From DATJGR01 sp963735085 (GTDB lineage: Bacteria > Pseudomonadota > Gammaproteobacteria > Pseudomonadales > Azotimanducaceae), in NCBI GenBank assembly GCA_963735085.1, contig CAVTJP010000013.1, positions 44,133 to 108,132 of the forward strand: a stretch of 64,000 bases of DNA. Direction: 5' to 3'. The position numbers were made by a program, and so were the translations under genes. Below, one piece after another: positions 34,813 through 43,956 of this stretch. The notes under the pieces were generated by a model. The model was not told the DNA's origin. It did no database searches and saw nothing but the letters and a program-made list of their open reading frames with translations. Numbering within the stretch: the first letter of the stretch is position 1; every line of letters starts with the position of its first letter.

Positions 34813-35610
34813 TCAGCCGCGTGCCGATGCGCGAAACGACTCGAGCATGTGGCGGCGACCAGCGGGCTGGTAGCTGTAGAGCAACGCGCGCCGTTGCTGA
34901 TCCGAACCATTGGGCGCGGATTGATGGACCAGCAGCGGGCCAAAGTAGACAACCGTACCGGCCGGTACTTCGAGTGGCACAGGCTTCGCCTCGGGATACG
35001 CAGCGGCATCAATTTCGTTGGCGGCGAATTGATCACCATCGGTGCGCGTCGTCCACATCCCCGCGGTATGACTGCCCGGCACCACGCACAAACACCCATT
35101 GCCCAAGTTGGAATCGTCGAGGAACAACATCGCGGTCGCCACTTCGGCGGCAACCTCGGCCGGATGGATCCAGTACGGATAATCCTGGTGAAGTGGATTG
35201 ACGCCGCCGTGGCGTGGCCGCTTGAGATTGAGTTTTTCGGTGAACAGTTCGAGATCTTCATGGCCGATGATGTCCTTCATCGGCTCTACAAAACGCGCGT
35301 CGCAGCCATACGCATTCAGCTCGGCTGACAGATGCGCGAACGGCTCGATGCCGTGAACGATATCGGTGTCGCCCTCCCATTTGATGACCACTCGATTAAC
35401 GAGGTCGGAGTCGAATACATAGCTGCCGAAACGTCTACGCCGTCCCGCGCGATCGCGAACCAGACGATCAACCAGTTCCTCGCACGCATCCACAATGCGA
35501 CGGCAATCGGCACCGTCGAACGCGCGTTCGCGAACGACGTAACCGTTGCTTGCGTAGTGTTCCCGTTCGAACGCGCTAAACCGTCCCTGCCGCTGAACCT
35601 GCACCACCAT
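34813..35610 (-). CDS. Phytanoyl-CoA dioxygenase (PhyH) family protein 3
   Basis: A 265-residue dioxygenase. Iron ligands are His141 and Asp143 in PLHQDYPYWIHP and a distal His229 in LLVHQSAPNGSDQQRRALLY, with the following Arg pair as 2-oxoglutarate contact. The N-terminus FEREHYASNGYVVRERAF fits the family. It is convergent with PhyH gene 2 (30-base gap). The three PhyH proteins differ too much to be recent duplicates, so a functional set acting on a multi-step substrate is more likely than simple amplification. Confidence 0.9.
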   Translation of the reverse strand: MVVQVQRQGRFSAFEREHYASNGYVVRERAFDGADCRRIVDACEELVDRLVRDRAGRRRRFGSYVFDSDLVNRVVIKWEGDTDIVHGIEPFAHLSAELNAYGCDARFVEPMKDIIGHEDLELFTEKLNLKRPRHGGVNPLHQDYPYWIHPAEVAAEVATAMLFLDDSNLGNGCLCVVPGSHTAGMWTTRTDGDQFAANEIDAAAYPEAKPVPLEVPAGTVVYFGPLLVHQSAPNGSDQQRRALLYSYQPAGRRHMLESFRASARG

Positions 35611-35814
35611 CGCCCCCCTTGGTACCGTATGAAAACAATTTCACCCGTATGGCAGGCTATGAACTTCCGTCCGCCGGAGCAACGACCTGGCGAGCGGGAA
35701 AGGTGCTTGGCAATCCCGACTCGAGTCCGCGTGGGTTCGATAATCAACGCGCTGCTGCGCGTCAACGCGTCGTCCGCCAGAATGACGTCGCTGCGGCTAC
35801 TCATGGCATAACTC

Positions 35815-37185
35815 ATGACCCAACTCGCAACCGATCTGACCGCATCGCTCTGGTCCGCACTCGGTGGCGATGCGGCCCACGTGCATGGCGTGCAATTCAA
35901 TGAACCAGGCGCGCTGCCATCGATCTTCGCCGTGACCGATCTCGCCAGCGCATCGATCGGGGTCGCCGCGCTGGCCGTCGCGGAACTGATCGGCACGCGC
36001 AACCAAACGATGCCTCGCATCCGCGTGGACCGACGCAAAACGTCCTTCTGGTTCCGCTCGTCGATCCGTCCCGTTGGCTGGTCGCTGGCACCGCCATGGG
36101 ACCCGATCGCCGGAGACTACCGCACCGGTGACGGATGGATCCGCCTGCACACCAACGCACCGCATCACCGCGCGGCGGCGGAGCGCGTGCTGGGCGCGCA
36201 GCACGACAGAGACAGTGTTGCGGCTGCGGTCTCTCATTGGGAGAAGGCAGATCTCGAGACGGCCATCGTCGCCGCCGGCGGTTGTGCCGCTCAGATGCAG
36301 TCGATCGCCGAATGGGCGGCGCACCCCCAAGGTCGCGCAATCGCGGCCGAACCCCTTGTGAGTATCGAAGCCACCGAACGCGGTGTTGCGTGCAACTGGG
36401 TAGTCGCACCGCAGCGGCCACTGGCCGGCGTGCGCGTTCTGGACCTCACGCGGGTACTCGCAGGGCCCGTCGCGAGTCGCTTCCTCGCCGGCTACGGCGC
36501 ACAGGTGCTGCGCATCGATCCGCCGCACTGGAACGAACCCGGCGTGGTTCCCGAAGTGACCCTTGGCAAACGTTGCGCGCGGCTCGATCTGCACAAACCC
36601 GACGAGCGCGCCCGGTTCGAGGCGTTGCTCGGCGCGGCAGACGTTCTCCTGCACGGCTACCGCGCGAGTGCGCTCGATCGGCTGGGCTTCGGCGCGGCGA
36701 CGCGAGCACGACTGAGTCCGGGTCTGATCGATGTGTCACTGAACGCCTATGGTTGGACCGGGCCGTGGCGCGACCGCCGTGGCTTCGACAGCCTGGTGCA
36801 GATGAGTACCGGAATCGCGCAGGCCGGTATGCGCTGGCAGCACGCGGACCGCCCGGTGCCGTTGCCCGTGCAGGCGCTGGACCACGCGACCGGCTATCTG
36901 ATGGCCGCCGCAGCCGTGCGAGGCATGACGTATCGACTCTCGAGCGGGCGCGGCACCACAGCACGACTCGCGCTCGCCCGTACCGCGAAAGCGCTGATCG
37001 ACCGCGGCAATCAGCCGTCGTCCTCCGCGCAGGCGCAGGAAACCGCCGCAGACCGGGCAGCCGCACTCGAACGTACCCCCTGGGGCGACGCGCGTCGGCT
37101 GTCAGCGCCCGTCACGATCGACGGCACGCCGATGCAATGGGAATTGCCCGCCGCCGAACTCGGGTCGGCCGAGCCGTGCTGGTAG
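35815..37185 (+). CDS. CaiB/BaiF-type CoA-transferase family III protein
   Basis: A 456-residue protein with the family III CoA-transferase core in its second half: PLAGVRVLDLTRVLAGPVAS, then RFLAGYGAQVLRIDPP, ARLDLHKPDERARFEALLGA, and RGFDSLVQMSTGIA. The first 200 residues resemble a degenerate copy or variant N-terminal CaiB unit. The C-terminus (TPWGDARRLSAPV to LGSAEPCW) is usual for this subgroup. It would transfer CoA between acyl groups without a covalent enzyme-thioester of class I type. The conserved catalytic Asp seems lost in LDLHKPDERA compared with DL(K/R)xxxGR, so activity is uncertain. Its 3' end overlaps a small minus-strand frame. Confidence 0.85.
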   Translation: MTQLATDLTASLWSALGGDAAHVHGVQFNEPGALPSIFAVTDLASASIGVAALAVAELIGTRNQTMPRIRVDRRKTSFWFRSSIRPVGWSLAPPWDPIAGDYRTGDGWIRLHTNAPHHRAAAERVLGAQHDRDSVAAAVSHWEKADLETAIVAAGGCAAQMQSIAEWAAHPQGRAIAAEPLVSIEATERGVACNWVVAPQRPLAGVRVLDLTRVLAGPVASRFLAGYGAQVLRIDPPHWNEPGVVPEVTLGKRCARLDLHKPDERARFEALLGAADVLLHGYRASALDRLGFGAATRARLSPGLIDVSLNAYGWTGPWRDRRGFDSLVQMSTGIAQAGMRWQHADRPVPLPVQALDHATGYLMAAAAVRGMTYRLSSGRGTTARLALARTAKALIDRGNQPSSSAQAQETAADRAAALERTPWGDARRLSAPVTIDGTPMQWELPAAELGSAEPCW

Positions 37186-37343
37186 CGAGCGTTTCTGCGG
37201 ATTTCGTCGACATCGTCGAGAATCTCCGCCAGGCGTTGATAGCGCGCCTCACGCAGCCGCACCCAACGCTGATACCAATCGCGCAATTCGCCCAGCGAAG
37301 GGCTGATCTGCGTTGCCCGATTCAATCGTTCACGCACGTTCAC
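37011..37343 (-). CDS. Candidate small protein antisense to the CoA-transferase 3' end
   Basis: A 110-codon frame beginning at GTG 37343 with AGGAG seven bases upstream. The first 55 residues (VNVRERLNRATQ, WYQRWVRLREARYQRLAEIL, DDVDEIRRNARYQ) are charged and helical, a little like small DUF1127-type proteins. The rest overlaps the CaiB gene by 175 bases and looks like ordinary antisense translation. If real, the useful product may be only the first half. It is the only frame offered in the gap between CaiB and the WYL gene. Confidence 0.3.
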   Translation of the reverse strand: MNVRERLNRATQISPSLGELRDWYQRWVRLREARYQRLAEILDDVDEIRRNARYQHGSADPSSAAGNSHCIGVPSIVTGADSRRASPQGVRSSAAARSAAVSCACAEDDG

Positions 37344-37408
37344 GATGACTCTCCTGTACGTCGTTCGTCGCCGATATTCCTGCAATGCGGCGCCAGCATA
37401 CGCGCACG

Positions 37409-37486
37409 CTACTGACATCGATGTGTCAGTAGTCATCCATCCCGGTCCAATACTGGCAGTGATTCATGACAACGGTATGTCAGTAG
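37409..37486. promoter_or_regulatory. Two palindromic sites upstream of the WYL regulator
   Basis: Site A (37409-37432) is a perfect palindrome, CTACTGACA then six bases then TGTCAGTAG. Site B (37467-37486) repeats the core, TGACA then six bases then TGTCAGTAG. Their centres are 54-56 bases apart, about five helical turns. They lie 40-117 bases upstream of the WYL-type regulator start, the expected position for its own operators. Binding by that protein is inference. Confidence 0.6.
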
Positions 37487-37525
37487 GCCGGGCATATTCG
37501 TCAGCGCCGGTGATAAGCTCTGCAC

Positions 37526-38239
37526 ATGCGACCCGCTGACCGTTTGTTCCAGATCGTGCTGTTGCTTGGCCGTGGCCGCGTGGTCACCGCCAAAACGCTC
37601 GCCCAGCGCCTGGAGGTGTCGGAGCGCACGATCTATCGCGATATCCAGGATCTCGCCAACTCGGGTGTGCCGATCGAAGGTGAAGCGGGCGTCGGCTACT
37701 GCCTGCGGCGCGGCTATCAGATGCCGCCGCTGATGTTTGACGAGCAGGAACTGCAGGCGCTGCTGTTCGGTGCGGACGTTGCCAAATCATGGGGTGACGC
37801 CCGCATGGCGGACGCCGCCGATCGCATTCTCGCAAAGATCGACGCGGTCCTACCGGATCGGTTGCGCCCGCAACTGCACTCGCAGCGGCTCGTAGTACCC
37901 GACGAGCGCATGCCCGAATCGACGACCCGGATGCTCGGCGACGTTCGCGACGCGATCAACAACCGCATGCGCATGTTCATCGAGTATCGGGACGTTGAAC
38001 GCGACACGAGCGAGCGCATCGTCTGGCCGCTCACGCTCGCCTATTGGGGACTCAGTTGGACGCTCGGCGCCTGGTGCGAACTGCGGCAGGACTTTCGTAA
38101 CTTCCGCATCGACCGCATCACGAGTGCGCGCGGGCTGCGCTCGACATTCCCAAATGAGCCGGGTAAACGCCTCGAAGACTACTTTGCTTCCTCAGCATGC
38201 GGCACCGGCCGCATCACCGCACCGCAGGATTCTGGTTAG
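37526..38239 (+). CDS. WYL-domain transcriptional regulator (YafY-like)
   Basis: A 237-residue regulator with an N-terminal HTH_11 domain (RPADRLFQIVLLLGRGRVVT, then LAQRLEVSERTIYRDIQDLA) and a C-terminal WYL domain (MFIEYRDVERDTSERIVWPL, then GLSWTLGAWCELRQDFRNFR). YafY-type proteins sense small ligands or nucleic acid through WYL and repress or activate nearby genes. In the WYL signature the W-x-L/L-A-W-C-x-L-R segment is intact. The target is unclear; the two palindromes upstream suggest self-control. Confidence 0.92.
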   Translation: MRPADRLFQIVLLLGRGRVVTAKTLAQRLEVSERTIYRDIQDLANSGVPIEGEAGVGYCLRRGYQMPPLMFDEQELQALLFGADVAKSWGDARMADAADRILAKIDAVLPDRLRPQLHSQRLVVPDERMPESTTRMLGDVRDAINNRMRMFIEYRDVERDTSERIVWPLTLAYWGLSWTLGAWCELRQDFRNFRIDRITSARGLRSTFPNEPGKRLEDYFASSACGTGRITAPQDSG

Positions 38240-38262
38240 ACACCGGGCGCGGCGAACAGATG

Positions 38263-38550
38263 CTAACCCTGGCACGCTCCCGCGACGCACGCCTGCGCGG
38301 CCTGGCGCTGCACGTCCTGCGTCTCCTTGCGTCCGTTCGCGGTTGCCTGCGCACGTTGCGACGGCGTCAGACAGACAACCTTGGTGAACCGCGTGCCCGT
38401 CACGCTTTCCTGTTTGCAGACCGGCTTCTCTCCATCCGGTTGCGTTGTCTTTGCGTATTCCGCGGCCGTTGTCGGCCGCGCATCCTGGCTGCTCGCGCAC
38501 GCCGCACAAACCAGCACACCGGCAGCAACAGCCAAACGAACCCATCGCAT
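38263..38550 (-). CDS. Small secreted lipoprotein, unknown function
   Basis: A 95-residue protein with a lipoprotein signal (RWVRLAVAAGVLVCAAC; Cys18 or Cys19 the lipidation site) and a mature part with KPVCKQESVTGTRFTKVVCL and QAAQACVAGACQG. The conserved CxxExxTGTRFxKxxC pattern is common in small exported proteins of related gammaproteobacteria; function unknown. The four mature cysteines could form two disulfides. It is convergent with the WYL gene (23-base gap) and divergent from the FKBP gene. Confidence 0.8.
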   Translation of the reverse strand: MRWVRLAVAAGVLVCAACASSQDARPTTAAEYAKTTQPDGEKPVCKQESVTGTRFTKVVCLTPSQRAQATANGRKETQDVQRQAAQACVAGACQG

Positions 38551-38722
38551 TTCTGTCTGACTCCATCAAATGCTGCCAACACAATAGCCTGTTCGCGCGC
38601 ACAGCGCGACAGCGAACCTGCCTACCGAGTGACACGTCAGCGCGGTCCGACAGCGCAACGTAGCCCGCGACAACTTCCGCGAGGCAAGGCAGACTGTGCC
38701 GCTTTCACCGCCGGAGACCCCC

Positions 38723-39418
38723 ATGCGAACTCGACTGATCACGATTTCCGCTGCGATTGCGATGCTTCTCGGCGTGCCCCTTACGCACGCAGCCGGCACG
38801 GATTTGACGGGCGCCAAGCAGAAACTCAGCTACGCAATCGGCACCGAGATCGGCGGCAACCTGAAGCGGCAAGGCGTCGACATTGATCCGAAGGCGTTCG
38901 CAGCGGGATTGGCCGATGCACTGGCCGGCAAGCTGCAGATGAGCGAGGCAGACATCAAATCGGCACTGAGCGACGCGCGCAGCCAGTTAATCGCCAAACA
39001 GCAGGCCAAGCACCAGGTCGACGCCGCGGCAAATGAGAAAGCCGGTGAGGCGTTTCTAGCCGCAAACGCGAAGAAGCCAGGCTTCAAGACGACTGCGTCG
39101 GGGCTCCAATACAAAGTTCTGAAGTCCGGGGCCGGCCGTACACCGGGGCCCAAGGACACCGTCAAGGTGGACTACGAAGGCAAGCTCATCGATGGCAGCG
39201 TATTCGATAGCTCGATCGCCCGCGGCGAGCCAGTAACCTTCCAGGTAGACGGCGTGATTCCGGGTTGGACCGAGGCGCTGCAACTGATGAAGGAAGGCGA
39301 CAAATTCGAACTCGTCATTCCACCTAAGCTCGCATACGGCGCAACGGGCGCCGGCGACAAGATCGGGCCGAACGAAGTGCTGATCTTCGATGTCGACCTG
39401 ATCGATATCGAGCACTGA
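38723..39418 (+). CDS. Periplasmic FKBP-type peptidyl-prolyl isomerase (FkpA/Mip-like)
   Basis: A 231-residue protein. A signal peptide ends near AAG at 24-26. The N-terminal dimerisation domain (about 25-115) begins LTGAKQKLSYAIGTEIGGNL. The C-terminal FKBP domain (about 130-230) has GRTPGPKDTVKVDYEGKLID, GSVFDSSIARGEP, VIPGWTEALQLMKEGDKFEL, IPPKLAYGATGAG and LIFDVDLIDI, with the active-site Tyr, Phe and Trp positions present. It catalyses proline isomerisation and acts as a chaperone for outer-membrane proteins. GGAG precedes the ATG. Length and layout are normal for gammaproteobacterial FkpA. Confidence 0.95.
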   Translation: MRTRLITISAAIAMLLGVPLTHAAGTDLTGAKQKLSYAIGTEIGGNLKRQGVDIDPKAFAAGLADALAGKLQMSEADIKSALSDARSQLIAKQQAKHQVDAAANEKAGEAFLAANAKKPGFKTTASGLQYKVLKSGAGRTPGPKDTVKVDYEGKLIDGSVFDSSIARGEPVTFQVDGVIPGWTEALQLMKEGDKFELVIPPKLAYGATGAGDKIGPNEVLIFDVDLIDIEH

Positions 39419-39982
39419 TATCGCAGGTTGACTCAAGCGCATCGCCTGTTCCGGCACGTTCAGTACCGGTGCAGGCGCCGAGCAGTACCCGATACGGTTC
39501 GGGCCACCAGACCCTCAACGCGCTCACTGCATCGACAGGCTCGGTACATGTAACACGTTTGCAAACCGCGATGATTCGCGCAAAATGTTTGGTCCACGCG
39601 AACTCAAACCGCGCAAGTTGAACGACGGAGCATGCGACCTTGGAATCCGCATTCCACGCAGTATCGATCGTGCCAAAGCCGGGCTGCGCCTGTGTAGCGG
39701 TAAGGCTGATCGAGAACGTGCGATATCTCTCCAATGAAGCCCCGACGATGCCGCTGCTAACCTGCGAAAAGCCGTCAGCCTGCAGGTGCATCTACCGGCA
39801 CCACCGCGACCGCCGTGACGATGCGCGGCGCGACGCCGATGCGGGGTTGGCGGGACGGCCGTATTATGCACCTGAACGCCGCAGGCTCCCCGGGCGTCGC
39901 GCGAACGATGTCCGGCGTGCGTCCAGCGTCGCGAGGGCACCTCGATCCAGGTAGTGTCTGGTGTTGCGCCGCAGCACCCGCT
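39419..39982. other. Intergenic region without a recognised gene
   Basis: About 560 bases between the FKBP stop and the 3' end of the WecA-like gene. Several open frames exist on both strands, but none begins with a ribosome site or shows family motifs, and codon positions look random. I see no tRNA, strong terminator or repeat. It marks the boundary between the housekeeping region and the polysaccharide locus. Confidence 0.5.
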
Positions 39983-41623
39983 CTACAGGAACAACAGCGC
40001 CTTCAGGGTGATGGCGGCAAGAAATACCATCGCGCCGAGGCTCAAGCGTTCCGGACGCTGGCGACGTTCGTTGGTGAGCAATTCAATCGAATACAGCAGG
40101 ATCAACAGCGCCACTGCCGAACTTCCGAACTGCGGTACTGCCTGTCCGATTGCGAGCATCGCGAGCAGCACCACCAGAACGATCAGGTAGTCCATACCCG
40201 TGGTCCGGAACTCCGAGGCCCTTCGATTGGGGCTGTATCGGACCGCGATGGCAACTGCGACGGCGGACAGACCGAAGAAGATGCGTTCAGCGATGTGAAT
40301 CCACCCCGAGCCTGCGTTTGCGTTATCGAGACTGAGGTACGCCGCAAGCGCACCGGCACACAACAGCGCCGCGCGGCGCACCCGGATGGCGTTGCCCTGC
40401 AGATACTTGCCATTGGCCAGTAGCAGCATCACGCATAGCAGTGCCGCTACATAGCCCGCCACCTGCGGTACGTCCGGCACCAGAATGCCAACGATCGCCA
40501 GATAGGCGGGAATCGCCAGTTCGAGAAACCGCCTCGGCAATTCCACCAACAGATATTTGCGTCGAACGCCACGCCCCAGCCAGGTCCAGGCGCCCCGTTC
40601 TTCGCCGCGGCGGGGTGCATACCAATCAAACCGCTCGGCAAGGTGCAACCCGCCGAAGACGATGGCGCAGCCCGACAGATAGATGGCTGCGAGGAGCCAG
40701 TCGCTGGCGTGACGCAACACCACGCCCGAGCCGACGAAGAAAATCTGGATCCCGTAAATGATCACCACCGCTTCGGGGTGCGTGAAATGCCTCTCGATCA
40801 GCCGGTGGTGCACGTGGTTCTTCGTCGCTTTGAACCAGTTGCGTCCCTCGCTGATACGGCGATAGAACACATACAGAATGTCGGCAACAGGTAACCCCAA
40901 CAGCAGCACCACCGCGGCAGGGCTGATGGTCGAATCGACGCGCTCCACCAGCATCACCGCGAGCGTCGCCAGCGAAAAGCCGATTACCTGGCTACCGCTG
41001 TCGCCCATGAATACGACCGCGGGGTGGGTGTTGTAATGCAGGAAGCCGAACACACCACCCATCACGGCTACCGCGATCAGGACGGCAAGCCCACCGCCGG
41101 CCTGGTGTGCCAGAAACGCAATCGCCACCAGACTGAGAATCGCTTCCCCGCCGGCAAGCCCATCGAGACCATCGGAGTGGTTGATCGCATTGGTCATCCC
41201 GATCATCGCGAAAATGGTAAACACGCCGGCAACCCACGCCGGAATCAACGCGCTGTTGATGAACGGAAAATGGGTGACGTAGAGACCCGCCACGACAATC
41301 ATTGGCAGTACGGCAAGCGCCTGGCCAATGAATTTCGCATAGTGACCCATCTCGCGCCGATCGTCCCAGGCACCGAACAGGAACAACACGACGATGCCCC
41401 ACATGTACGCAAGCGCCAATCGATCCACCGGCGCCCACAGTAATAGCGCGGCGACGACACCGGCTGCGATGCCCCAACCGCCGACACGTGGTATGGGATA
41501 GCTGTGCACCTTGCGCGCGGCGGGTTCATCGATCATGCCGAACCGCGGCGCAAGACGGATCATCAATGGGACTATTGCCAGGCTGGCCAATCCGGCGGTG
41601 AACAATGCGAACGCTATATCCAA
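39983..41623 (-). CDS. WecA/MraY-family glycosyl-1-phosphate transferase with C-terminal extension
   Basis: A 546-residue polytopic membrane protein that would load the first sugar-phosphate onto undecaprenyl phosphate, starting the glycan. Motifs are ARKVHSYPIPRVGG (36-49), the catalytic Asp pair in AWDDRREM (87-88), NHSDGLDGLAGG (148-159), FMGDSGSQVIGF (205-216) and the His-rich loop NHVHHRL (269-275). The family normally ends near 350; here about 190 more residues follow with further membrane helices (around 367-400, 416-435, 450-462, 478-512), and no family is recognised for that part. The start is uncertain; TTG at 41623 has GGAG seven bases upstream, while the open frame extends to 41713. 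It opens the polysaccharide locus. Confidence 0.88.
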   Translation of the reverse strand: MDIAFALFTAGLASLAIVPLMIRLAPRFGMIDEPAARKVHSYPIPRVGGWGIAAGVVAALLLWAPVDRLALAYMWGIVVLFLFGAWDDRREMGHYAKFIGQALAVLPMIVVAGLYVTHFPFINSALIPAWVAGVFTIFAMIGMTNAINHSDGLDGLAGGEAILSLVAIAFLAHQAGGGLAVLIAVAVMGGVFGFLHYNTHPAVVFMGDSGSQVIGFSLATLAVMLVERVDSTISPAAVVLLLGLPVADILYVFYRRISEGRNWFKATKNHVHHRLIERHFTHPEAVVIIYGIQIFFVGSGVVLRHASDWLLAAIYLSGCAIVFGGLHLAERFDWYAPRRGEERGAWTWLGRGVRRKYLLVELPRRFLELAIPAYLAIVGILVPDVPQVAGYVAALLCVMLLLANGKYLQGNAIRVRRAALLCAGALAAYLSLDNANAGSGWIHIAERIFFGLSAVAVAIAVRYSPNRRASEFRTTGMDYLIVLVVLLAMLAIGQAVPQFGSSAVALLILLYSIELLTNERRQRPERLSLGAMVFLAAITLKALLFL

Positions 41624-41821
41624 CTGACCACTCCGTTGTGCTTGGGGCCTACTACGGGAAGGGCTCCGTGGCGAAGGGCGTCCAATGCCCGCCAGAGCGA
41701 GAGTATTCCACAATCAACGGCGTAAGCGATTGCCTATTTTTGTGAGTGGACAGCGGATGTTGGTCGAAGGAGCCGACCAAAGGGCTATTCTTCCACCTGC
41801 ATAAGGCCGACCGGAGTTGGA

Positions 41822-42903
41822 ATGACGCGATCCAGGCTGCGCTGCGCGGTGATAGGCACCGGAACGTTTGCAGAGTTATGTCACGTTCCCGGGCTTCAAT
41901 CTCATCCGGCGGCCGAAGTTGTCGCAATCTGCGGCAACCCGGGACGCGCGCGCCAACTGGCGGACAAATTCGGCGTGGCGGAGGTTTGCGACGACGCCGA
42001 AGCGCTCTGCGCCCGGTCCGACATCGATGCGGTCACGATCGCGACCCGCAATGTCGACCATGCGGCCCACGCGCTGGCCGCGTTGCGACATAACAAACAC
42101 GTGCTGTGCGAGAAGCCACTGGCGATGAACGTCGCGCAAGCGCGCGAAATGGTGGCTGCCGCGAACGCGGCCAACGCGATCCATCAAGTCGCGTTCGTGT
42201 TCCGCTACAACTACGGCGTACAGGAACTGCGGCGGCGCGTGCAGCGCGGCGATATCGGCCAGCCGTTCTACCTGCGGGTGCAGTACGACAACTGGGATGG
42301 CCTGAAACCCGACTGGCAGGCCGGCTGGGGCGAAAAGCAGGCGCTTGCCGGCGGCGGCGTGCTGTTCAATCTCGGCTCGCATCTGTTCGACCTCGCCCGT
42401 TTCGTGCTCGGACCGATCGATTCCGCCATTGGCTACACCCACCGTGTTCCGCGCGACGCCGCTGACGCGCGAACCGGGGAACGCTTCGGCGTCGAGACCG
42501 ACGACCTGTTCAATGCCTGGCTGCGTCACGCGAACGGCGCCCGCGGCCAACTCTTCGTCAGCCGCATCACGCCCAACTTCACACCGAATGGACACCTCGA
42601 GGTGATTGGTCCCGACGGTGCACTCAAAGCCGCCCTCAGCCGCGGCGCGTGGGACTCACTCAGTTTGTCGACGCCGCGTTCGCCCTGACTGGTGTGACAT
42701 AACGCTGCCGCCAGAAGCACGCGACAAAACGCCGCACAGCCTCGGCATCATGATGCGCAGTTTCGTCGATGCCTGCCTTCGCGGCAGTAGCGATCCGGCA
42801 GGTGGATGCGACGTTCAACGACGGTCTGGCCGCGCAGCTCGCGATGGAAGCAGTCTCAAACGAGTCTGCTCAGGATCGCTGGCAGACTATCGAACGCGTC
42901 TGA
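41822..42903 (+). pseudogene. Gfo/Idh/MocA-family oxidoreductase, broken by two frameshifts
   Basis: The first 288 codons give a clear NAD-binding sugar oxidoreductase: CAVIGTGTFAELCHVPGLQ, the HVLCEKPLAM motif and GGGVLFNLGSHLFDLARF. They stop early at 42688. The missing C-terminus is present in the next two frames: SPDWCDITLPPEARDKTPHS with IMMRSFVDACLRGS, then VDATFNDGLAAQLAMEAVSN ending at 42903. Removing one C from a CCC near 42686 and one G from a GG near 42802 restores one frame of about 360 residues, normal for the family. GGAG precedes the ATG. If intact it would oxidise or reduce a nucleotide-sugar for this locus. Real decay or sequence error cannot be separated here. Confidence 0.8.
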
Positions 42904-42932
42904 CGAAGCTCGCTCCCGGCGAGGGCGCTGGC

Positions 42933-43892
42933 TCAGGCGGCCGCGGTCAACTCGAATTCGGGCAGGAACGGCGTGTTCAGGTCGCCCGCGATGCGTTCGA
43001 ACGTGCGCACGTCATCGGCAGTCAATTCGGTCTTCCAGCGCATATCCAATTCGATCCCCAGATCGAGGTGCTCGTAATGCGAACTGGCATAGAACTGGTC
43101 ATTTTGATTCACCCGCAGACGCCGATCCTTCGCCACACCCGCAACGCGTTCTCGCTGACGCAGGATCAACGAGTGCGTGCCGGCATTGCCTGCGATCGGG
43201 TGATGATCGTGAACCCAGTACGTGAGCATTTCCGGTTCGAACGATATCCGGAGGAAATCGCACAACCGACGGATTTCGGTTTCGGGTGTCGTCGCCAGAC
43301 GCTCGTATTGCACGCGCGTCTTATTGGCGAACGGAAACGAATCATAGAACCGGTTCATCGACACGACGCGCCGCTTCCACGCTTCGCTGGCGTCGGCGAT
43401 GCCCGCCTCCGGGTATTTCCGGTAATACGAATTGGCCACCGCGCGTCCGTCGCGGCCGATGTAAATCAGATACGGCGTGACGTTTCGCCACGTGTGACGC
43501 ATAGCGGTTTGGCGTGCAATCCAGCCGGTGCCTTTACTCGAATCGACCAACATCCCCTTGCCGGTGGCGGCAAACAGCGGCGAGTACGGATTCGAAACCA
43601 GGCGCACGCAGCGCTTCCACACCTTTTGCGCGAGGGTCTTGCCCGCGTACATGGGTCTCAGTGAAGGCAACGGCGCGGCATGCGTCCAGAACGCGCAATC
43701 CGTACCGCACACCGAGCACACCGCTTGGGGCGCTGCAGTGTCGGCGTCAACGAACTCCGAAATACGGTGGAACTCCGCCAGTGAGAATGCCGAGGAGTGG
43801 CTGCCCAGCATCAGGTCCAGCAGGGTCGAGCCGCAGTGACCCGGCCCCATGATGAATACGACTTTTGACTGGGGCGCGATGGATTTGGACAT
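42933..43892 (-). CDS. Sulfotransferase family protein
   Basis: A 319-residue cytoplasmic sulfotransferase. The 5'-phosphosulfate loop is VVFIMGPGHCGSTLLDLMLG (11-30). The 3'-phosphate-binding region is VDSSKGTGWIARQ followed by YLIYIGRDGRAVANSYYRKY. A Cys cluster (VCSVCGTDC) after the first loop is common in this bacterial subgroup and may bind zinc. It would transfer sulfate from PAPS to a sugar hydroxyl. AGGAGAACAGC precedes the ATG at 43892, so a 28-residue leader is not used. It is downstream of a family 2 glycosyltransferase on the same strand. Another sulfotransferase lies at 58.7 kb, so a sulfated polysaccharide is likely. Confidence 0.92.
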   Translation of the reverse strand: MSKSIAPQSKVVFIMGPGHCGSTLLDLMLGSHSSAFSLAEFHRISEFVDADTAAPQAVCSVCGTDCAFWTHAAPLPSLRPMYAGKTLAQKVWKRCVRLVSNPYSPLFAATGKGMLVDSSKGTGWIARQTAMRHTWRNVTPYLIYIGRDGRAVANSYYRKYPEAGIADASEAWKRRVVSMNRFYDSFPFANKTRVQYERLATTPETEIRRLCDFLRISFEPEMLTYWVHDHHPIAGNAGTHSLILRQRERVAGVAKDRRLRVNQNDQFYASSHYEHLDLGIELDMRWKTELTADDVRTFERIAGDLNTPFLPEFELTAAA

Positions 43893-43956
43893 GCTGTTCT
43901 CCTGTGCCACCTTTCTTGCTTGCCAAAACGGCGGCGTGACATCACGCCTGCGACCG

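Noticed and set aside
36074..37415. Arg-rich plus-strand frame overlapping the CoA transferase
   Set aside because: Alternative frame of a gene with clear CaiB motifs; composition is typical of an off-frame reading.
39419..39982. Short frames in the gap after the FKBP gene
   Set aside because: No ribosome sites, no motifs, and overlapping frames on both strands of equal quality.
42606..43664. A 352-codon plus-strand frame
   Set aside because: Only its first 80 residues are meaningful, as the displaced C-terminus of the sugar oxidoreductase; the rest is antisense to the sulfotransferase.
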